The position numbers and the translations under genes were made by a program. The notes under the pieces were generated by a model. That model ran no database searches. It saw nothing but the letters and a program-made list of their open reading frames with translations, and was not told the DNA's origin. Shown piece after piece: positions 61,201 to 64,000 of a stretch of 64,000 nt of DNA (position 1 is its first letter; each line of letters opens with the position of its first letter). Source of the stretch: Chloroflexota bacterium (GTDB lineage: Bacteria; Chloroflexota; Anaerolineae; Aggregatilineales; Phototrophicaceae); NCBI GenBank assembly GCA_023430545.1, contig JAEZAF010000255.1, positions 124,001-188,000 of the forward strand. Reading direction: 5' to 3'.

Positions 61201-62804
61201 GGATGCGCGGTCTGATGGCGGACCCGTCTGGTCGTATCATCGACCTCCCGATCCGCAGTCACTTCCGCGAAGGTCTGACGGCACTGGAATACTTCATTTC
61301 CACGCATGGTGCCCGTAAGGGTCTGGCCGACACCGCGCTTCGTACTGCTGACGCGGGTTACCTCACCCGCCGTCTCGTGGACGTTGCTCAGGATGTGATC
61401 GTTAACCGTATGGACTGCGGGACGCACAAGGGGATTTATATCCGCCGTAGTGACGACATCGCCGGCCAGACGGTGTACGAACGTATCGTTGGCCGCTGCG
61501 CTGCATCTGACCTGCATGATCCAGAAACCGGTGCGCTGATCGTGGCTCGTAATGGCATGATCGACGAAGACGTTGCGGAAGCCATTCAGAACAATGCGCG
61601 CATCCAAGAAGTCTATGTCCGCAGCCCAATGTCGTGCGCGCTCATCCACGGGATCTGCGCCCTCTGCTATGGGCGTGACCTTGGTCGCGGTGACATGGTT
61701 GAGATTGGCTCGGCAGTGGGTATCGTCGCCGCACAGTCTATCGGTGAACCGGGTACGCAGCTCACGCTTCGTACGTTCCACTCCGGCGGTACTGCTGCCG
61801 CGGGTGGTGACATCACCAGCGGTCTGCCGCGTGTGGAAGAACTTTTCGAAGCGCGGAAGCGTCCGAAAGGTGAGTCCGTCATGACTGAGATCGGCGGTGT
61901 TCTCCGCCTGATCAAGCGTGAAGGCGTCCGTGTGGCACAGGTCATCGACAGCCAGGTCTTTAACCGTGAATATACCATCCCGGTGGGCTGGGACATCAAG
62001 GTTGCCGAAGAAGCGGTCATCAAGGAAGGGACTGTTCTCGCTCAGGAAGTGGGTGGAGAAGGTATCCTGCATGCCGAGATGGAAGGCACAGTGCATATCG
62101 AAGGGCACACCATCTATGTTCGTTATGAACGTCGTAATGTTGACGAACAGGATATCCCGTCGAGCGCACGCCTGATGCCACACATCAATGATGGCATGAC
62201 GGTCTATGCCGGCCAGCAGTTGACTGAAGGTTCACAGAACCCGCATCGGATTCTGCGTATCCTCGGCGCTGACGCCGCGCAGAACTATCTGCTGACTGAG
62301 GTCCAGAAGGTGTACCGCAGCCAGGGTGTGAACATCTCAGACAAGCACTTTGAGATCATGATCCGCAAGATGCTGTCCAAGGTTCAGATTACCAAGAGTG
62401 GCGACAGTCCGCTGCTGCCCGGTGAGCTGATCGACCGTCTGCAACTGCTGGACCTCAACGAGAAGCTGATCGCTGAGGGACGTGAACCTGCTGCCGGTAT
62501 CCCGATCCTTCTGGGGATCACCAAGGCCGCGCTGAGCACCGACAGCTTCCTGTCTGCTGCCAGCTTCCAGCACACGATCAAGGTGCTGGCAGGTGCAGCA
62601 ATTGAAGGCAAGGTCGATAATCTTTACGGCCTGAAGGAAAATGTCATCATCGGTAAGCTGATCCCGGCGGGTACAGGCTTCCATACCTATCAGGATCGCG
62701 AGCTGATCGCACCCAATGCTACCCTCGAGGAGCAGGGTGCGATTGACCTCGATGAAGATGCCTACGATGACACTGACAGCATTGAGGAAATGAACCTCAA
62801 CTAG
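58227..62804 (+). CDS. rpoC: RNA polymerase subunit beta'
   Basis: This is the 1525-residue beta' subunit. The N-terminal zinc ribbon uses Cys59, 61, 74 and 77. The catalytic Mg motif NADFDGDQM is at about 625-633. The second zinc site is near MDCGTHKG and MSCALIHGICALCYG. A coiled-coil-rich insertion of nearly 190 residues (about 140-330, with ERDNVLNQFEGRSDEINRHF and QELNNLNTEADSVSNEAARG) breaks the clamp between VVTNVDEDARNRAL and YRELRSKYGSVF, comparable in place to the non-conserved domain of Thermus beta'. Start is TTG behind GAGGGAGGA. rpoB is not upstream, where a glycosyltransferase lies, so the usual rpoBC pair is broken. Confidence 0.98.
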   Translation: MEAKEFSALRISLASPEQMHSWSYGEVTKPETINYRRLRPEKDGLFCEAIFGPTRDWQCYCGKYKNIRYRGIICDKCGVEVTRASVRRERMGHIDLAAPVAHVWYTRRVPSYLGLLLDVSRRNLDRVLYFAQYVVTNVDEDARNRALARIEKELSLKESELGGDIEEHMESIRGERDNVLNQFEGRSDEINRHFNEELTRLSDQLMREAQLVQNRIEQMIGQPASANINLESADTVVVAKGELVTTDHLSRIQNTVNSYLSDLQAEIEEMRQQELNNLNTEADSVSNEAARGLEEQMTELESRMGSVLQAAEKARNELKDLHTLQFLSEARYRELRSKYGSVFQANMGAEAFYDVLRNLDLDRMAAELWTEVRTTKSKQRKKKATKRLRVVESLRKSSNRPEWMILTVLPVIPPDLRPMVQLDGGRFATSDLNDLYRRVINRNNRLKHLLELGAPDVIVRNEKRMLQEAVDSLIDNSQRGKALSRRGRRELKSLSDMLKGKKGRFRRNLLGKRVDYSGRSVIVIGPRLKLHQCGLPKTMALELYRPFVISRLVRYNYASNVKGAKRIIEREKPEVWEVLEEVIKERPVLLNRAPTLHRLGIQAFEPQLVEGKAIQIHPLVCSAFNADFDGDQMAVHVPLSDKAVQEARDRMLSTKNLLKPADGAPIVGPSKDMVLGIYYLTMDPTVEVVALTSRADEFRHIESIYNPEVRVGIALRTNGYYYALNRVIPGMRLYEDVTELDENERTRVIEKAVDRTIRALLEGEVDCVLFNGYEMKKEIRKRKLTDRITLTNVHERRLVVDMDEVEYLYRLGIVGLHTPILLGNYYDQQGPQDEPELTTVGRALFNRILPDEMRYVQETCGKKQLNDLVARSYQRIGSDRTTDVVDAIKNMGFHYATISGTTVAVSDLTIPEERASILGEAEAIVERAERDFRRGLLAEEERYQITIDEWNRAKDRLQDLIRESMDPYGPIAIMALSGSTKGGFGPITQLAGMRGLMADPSGRIIDLPIRSHFREGLTALEYFISTHGARKGLADTALRTADAGYLTRRLVDVAQDVIVNRMDCGTHKGIYIRRSDDIAGQTVYERIVGRCAASDLHDPETGALIVARNGMIDEDVAEAIQNNARIQEVYVRSPMSCALIHGICALCYGRDLGRGDMVEIGSAVGIVAAQSIGEPGTQLTLRTFHSGGTAAAGGDITSGLPRVEELFEARKRPKGESVMTEIGGVLRLIKREGVRVAQVIDSQVFNREYTIPVGWDIKVAEEAVIKEGTVLAQEVGGEGILHAEMEGTVHIEGHTIYVRYERRNVDEQDIPSSARLMPHINDGMTVYAGQQLTEGSQNPHRILRILGADAAQNYLLTEVQKVYRSQGVNISDKHFEIMIRKMLSKVQITKSGDSPLLPGELIDRLQLLDLNEKLIAEGREPAAGIPILLGITKAALSTDSFLSAASFQHTIKVLAGAAIEGKVDNLYGLKENVIIGKLIPAGTGFHTYQDRELIAPNATLEEQGAIDLDEDAYDDTDSIEEMNLN

Positions 62805-62830
62805 TTGGTAACAACGTAAACAGAAACGAC

Positions 62831-62868
62831 AAGGGGGCTGACTCAAACGGGTTAGCCCCCTTACTTTT
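62831..62868 (+). terminator. Terminator of rpoC
   Basis: AAGGGGGCT (62831-62839) and AGCCCCCTT (62854-62862) form a strong stem with a 14-base loop, followed by ACTTTTGG. Confidence 0.9.
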
Positions 62869-62997
62869 GGCCCACACTCTGAAATTTTTCCAACTTTTGA
62901 CCAGTCCTTTGCTGTTTTCACTTATACTGTTGACGATACTATTGATGGGCAGCGCGGTGCTGCCCTATTCATGAGCTGAAAAACAAGGGGAAAGAAG

Positions 62998-64000
62998 ATG
63001 CGGATTGATGCGCTGAAAAATATATGCCGCTATTTACTGATGGTCCCGCTGTTGTTCATTTTTATCATGATGCCATTACAGTCGCAGGAGGGACAGCCGA
63101 CCAGAGTAGTCTGCGCCACTATCAACGATATTTCACTGGTGCAGTGCAACGCGCTTGAAGAACTTTATAATGCGACAGGTGGGGAAAACTGGAGTGGGGT
63201 TGACTGGTTTACTAACGATCTGCCCTGTACATGGGTTGGAGTTGGCTGTACTGGCCGCAATGTCACCCGACTCAATCTTGCTAATCGCAATCTGAACGGC
63301 GAAATTCCGCCCCAGCTTGGACGACTGGTCACACTCACCAGTATTGATCTATCAGGCAACGCCTTGCGCGGTGAACTTCCACCCAATCTCTTTACACTCT
63401 ATGACCTCACTACACTGGATCTGGAAGGTAATCAGTTTTCGGGGCCACTGCCTGTTGCTCTGGGGGATCTGATTCGTCTGACAACACTCGATCTCTCGCA
63501 TAACAGTTTTACAGGTGAGATCCCCGTAGAGTTCTCTAAGCTTGAACGGTTGAACAGCCTCGACTTAGGCAGCAACCGACTGTCTGGGGCCATCCCGCCG
63601 CAGCTTGCGAACCTGCAACTGCTGCGTTCGTTGAACCTTTCCAGTTCAGGTCTCTCGGGTGTGCTGCCAGTGGAATTTGGCACACTGGTGCTGCTGACCT
63701 CACTGAATATGTCCGGTAATGCACTGTCTGGCCCGATACCCCCCGAATATGGTCAACTGGTGAACCTGACTTCCTTAAACCTCGCCAGTAACCGCCTGAC
63801 TGGAGCCGTACCGACGGAATTAGGCCGGCTTACGGCGCTGGTGACACTTGATCTCTCTAATAACCAGTTCAGTGGACCGCTTCCAGCCGAGCTGTCGGGT
63901 ATGGTGGATCTGATGACGCTGGACCTTGCCTCTAATCAGTTTGAGGGCGAGATTCCAGCGACACTCAATACACTCGTGAATCTGCGGGAACTCGATCTGC
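62998..64000 (+). CDS. Secreted plant-type leucine-rich-repeat protein (N-terminal part)
   Basis: The first 334 residues of a protein open at the right edge are present. A hydrophobic signal or anchor (YLLMVPLLFIFIMMPLQ) covers about 12-30. A plant-like N-terminal cap (CNALEELYNATGGENW onward to CTWVGVGCTG) follows. Then ten complete 24-residue repeats run without a break, each of the form LxxLxLSxNxLxGxIPxxLGxL, and an eleventh is started. Examples are LTTLDLSHNSFTGEIPVEF and LVTLDLSNNQFSGPLPAEL. ATG lies behind AAGGGGAAAG. Such proteins bind other proteins or glycans outside the cell. The C-terminus, and so any anchor, is not visible. Confidence 0.88.
   Translation, partial: MRIDALKNICRYLLMVPLLFIFIMMPLQSQEGQPTRVVCATINDISLVQCNALEELYNATGGENWSGVDWFTNDLPCTWVGVGCTGRNVTRLNLANRNLNGEIPPQLGRLVTLTSIDLSGNALRGELPPNLFTLYDLTTLDLEGNQFSGPLPVALGDLIRLTTLDLSHNSFTGEIPVEFSKLERLNSLDLGSNRLSGAIPPQLANLQLLRSLNLSSSGLSGVLPVEFGTLVLLTSLNMSGNALSGPIPPEYGQLVNLTSLNLASNRLTGAVPTELGRLTALVTLDLSNNQFSGPLPAELSGMVDLMTLDLASNQFEGEIPATLNTLVNLRELDL

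Noticed and set aside
61155..62183. Minus-strand reading frame of 342 codons inside rpoC
   Set aside because: It is a shadow of the conserved beta' sequence.

Overview
The window is bacterial chromosome, gene-dense, at roughly 53-55% GC by eye, with many GTG and TTG starts. The gene set points to Chloroflexota, most likely an Anaerolineae-type lineage. The pointers are a beta' subunit with a large coiled-coil insertion in the clamp, Rex, PD40 propeller proteins, a class D/E/F-type sortase, MacAB-like exporters in what is probably a monoderm, and a Chloroflexota-style helix-hairpin-helix domain fused to ATP synthase gamma. This assignment is inferred from gene content and was not tested by phylogeny. 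No tRNA, rRNA, CRISPR array, transposase or phage gene was seen.

Layout. 1-4950 (minus strand): a sugar ABC transporter operon led by a LacI-type repressor, with a perfect operator inside its promoter; the ATPase runs off the left edge. 5029-10512: small stress-type proteins (a PNPOx-fold protein, ChaB and a DUF6582-like protein) mixed with sugar catabolism (a GH4 glycosidase coupled to a PfkB kinase, and xylulokinase). 10564-19298: an aldo-keto reductase, a membrane protein, a sortase, an alpha/beta hydrolase, DUF427, an M50-type membrane protease, and two pairs of TIM-barrel plus beta-propeller genes. 19475-27130: proC, then the F1 genes atpA-atpG-atpD-atpC without delta or Fo genes, a divergent MreB, and rex. 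27429-34892: two HlyD/MacA adaptors, one MacB-like ATPase, two FtsX-type permeases, a hypothetical protein and a GbsR/MarR-type regulator. 34903-46202 (minus): a DtxR-type regulator, ppk1, an M3 peptidase, panC-panB with a DUF2520 oxidoreductase (candidate ketopantoate reductase), a membrane protein, purine nucleoside phosphorylase, and an amidohydrolase fused to a CYTH domain. 46304-57923: a membrane protein with a C-terminal endonuclease/exonuclease/phosphatase domain, rnc, fabF, a moaD-moaE fusion, moaC, ftsY, an RNA methyltransferase, prfB, an SGNH hydrolase and a GT39-type glycosyltransferase. 58227-62804: rpoC alone, behind a strong promoter and a terminator-like leader hairpin. 62998-end: a secreted plant-type leucine-rich-repeat protein, cut off by the right edge.

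How parts fit together. The left third imports and phosphorylates sugars under LacI control. The atp genes start from a promoter whose -35 box lies inside a Rex-like palindrome, and rex is encoded 4 kb downstream, which suggests NADH-responsive control of ATP synthase. panB, panC and the DUF2520 gene can form a complete route to pantothenate. The amidohydrolase-CYTH and PNP genes suggest salvage of adenosyl by-products.

Most notable: the gamma subunit carrying a helix-hairpin-helix tail, the deaminase-CYTH fusion, the sugar permease with an extracellular SH3-like insertion, the membrane-EEP fusion lacking a catalytic Asp, the candidate Rex operator on atpA, and the solitary rpoC. I found no convincing wholly new multi-gene defence or mobile system. 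The novelty here lies in domain fusions and regulatory architecture.
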